From assembly GCF_041687215.1 (NCBI RefSeq), contig NZ_JAWLCI010000017.1:1-64000 (forward strand): 64,000 nt of DNA, written 5' to 3'. The notes beneath the pieces were generated by a model, which saw nothing but the letters and a program-made list of their open reading frames with translations, ran no database searches and was not told the origin of the DNA. A program made the position numbers and the translations under genes. Origin of the DNA: Mariniphaga sp041687215 (GTDB lineage Bacteria > Bacteroidota > Bacteroidia > Bacteroidales > Prolixibacteraceae). This document shows, piece after piece, positions 63,423 to 64,000 of the stretch (within the stretch, counting starts at the first letter, position 1; each line of letters starts with the position of its first letter).

Positions 63423-64000
63423 CTAACCGTAAGCGCCTAATCCAAAAAAGGCTTTCTTCTTGGCAAACCGGTAAACCCAGCTTTTTTCAGGAACAGGAAT
63501 TCCTGAACCGTGACTGGGCACCTTTGGCATATTTCTCAAGCGTTCTGCTTCGTTTCCCCTCCCCGAGGTATCGGTAGCGCCTTGTTTTTCAGCCATTTCA
63601 ACTACCCACGCCGGATCTTCCATAATTATGCACCCCGATGTTTTGCGAGGTATTTCCTGTTTTAATTCCTTTAAAAAAACTGAATTCCTGTACAATTCAT
63701 CCAAAGGCTTTTCGCCGGCTTTGTCGGTGGCAAACTGAATAACCGGGCAAGGTTCCACAAACCCCGCTGCATTTATATGATGACTGAGACCCGAGGCTGC
63801 CGGGCACAAACCGTTTCCGTTTTCATCCCAGTAGGCATCAATTATGGCAATATCAAATTCTGACCGGGCATCTACCATGAACTGCCGCAACTGCTGAATT
63901 TCTTCTTTACTCAACGCCAGCTCAACCGACGGATTTTCTCCAACAGGCCGGTAAATGTAATACCAAAGATAGGCCACATTTTTTTGAATCAGGCTGTTAA
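63423..64000 (-). CDS. Radical SAM protein with SPASM-like tail, 5'-truncated by the window edge
   Basis: The frame is open to the right edge, so only the C-terminal part (about 192 residues) is seen; GTG at 63977 is not the true start. The visible part is like the tail of radical SAM enzymes with an extra cysteine region: GLCPAASGLSHHINAAGFVEPCPVIQF and SGCIIMEDPAWVV. The N-terminal CxxxCxxC cluster site is outside the window. It precedes the DUF116-prenyl synthase gene by 3 bases, so it is probably the upstream gene of the terpenoid operon and may modify a prenyl or terpenoid product (inference). Confidence 0.7.
   Translation of the reverse strand, partial: NSLIQKNVAYLWYYIYRPVGENPSVELALSKEEIQQLRQFMVDARSEFDIAIIDAYWDENGNGLCPAASGLSHHINAAGFVEPCPVIQFATDKAGEKPLDELYRNSVFLKELKQEIPRKTSGCIIMEDPAWVVEMAEKQGATDTSGRGNEAERLRNMPKVPSHGSGIPVPEKSWVYRFAKKKAFFGLGAYG

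Overview
This window looks like chromosomal DNA of a Bacteroidota bacterium, most likely of the Marinilabiliales/Prolixibacteraceae type; the family-level guess is inference. The evidence is moderately AT-rich DNA; many promoters of the Bacteroidota form TTTG-N19-TAnnTTTG (perfect copies before the rpsU operon and the SprB-repeat gene); type IX secretion parts (PorT, a SprB-repeat giant protein with a C-terminal sorting domain); TamL; menaquinone biosynthesis; and DUF3467 next to rpoC. I see no phage, insertion sequence or CRISPR array.

Layout. 1-1000: MNT/HEPN toxin-antitoxin pair. 1000-5750: fused 2-oxoacid dehydrogenase E1 and its E2, divergent from a GntR/HutC regulator, with a HutC-like palindrome between them. 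5770-10450: esterase-aspartokinase operon, a PstS-like lipoprotein, DUF2200 and a YdeI-like protein. 10500-23530: information-processing block on the minus strand, read in the order tRNA-Gly, tRNA-Thr, tuf, a tRNA-like element, secE, nusG, rplK, rplA, rplJ, rplL, rpoB, rpoC, DUF3467. 23780-25220: rpsU-xerC-hpf operon. 25330-33900: HhH membrane protein, NSS transporter, TamL, SpoU methyltransferase, PorT, MenG and an orphan AIR-synthase-like protein. 34000-38030: SDR, glycosyltransferase and a LytS/LytTR two-component pair, then a nitroreductase. 38180-44410: the 2075-residue SprB-repeat surface protein. 45400-58170: housekeeping genes (gapA, ABC permease, miaA-nudix-glycosyltransferase operon, RSH, Fur, purA, NAPRTase, D-threonine-aldolase-like). 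58190-59180: Xre/RES toxin-antitoxin pair. 59200-64000: a tightly coupled terpenoid-type operon running off the right edge.

The two most unusual items are the terpenoid operon and a 60-nt tRNA-like element between tuf and secE. The operon encodes a radical SAM protein (truncated by the window edge), a DUF116-polyprenyl-diphosphate synthase fusion, a short alpha/alpha-toroid protein and a class II squalene-hopene-like cyclase with a DGDDT acid motif; the genes overlap or nearly abut, and no squalene synthase is visible. The tRNA-like element has a perfect acceptor stem, a D-like stem and a canonical T-arm but no anticodon arm.

All calls come from reading the sequence and recalled family knowledge. 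No database search or folding program was run, and promoter calls rest on matching the consensus by eye.
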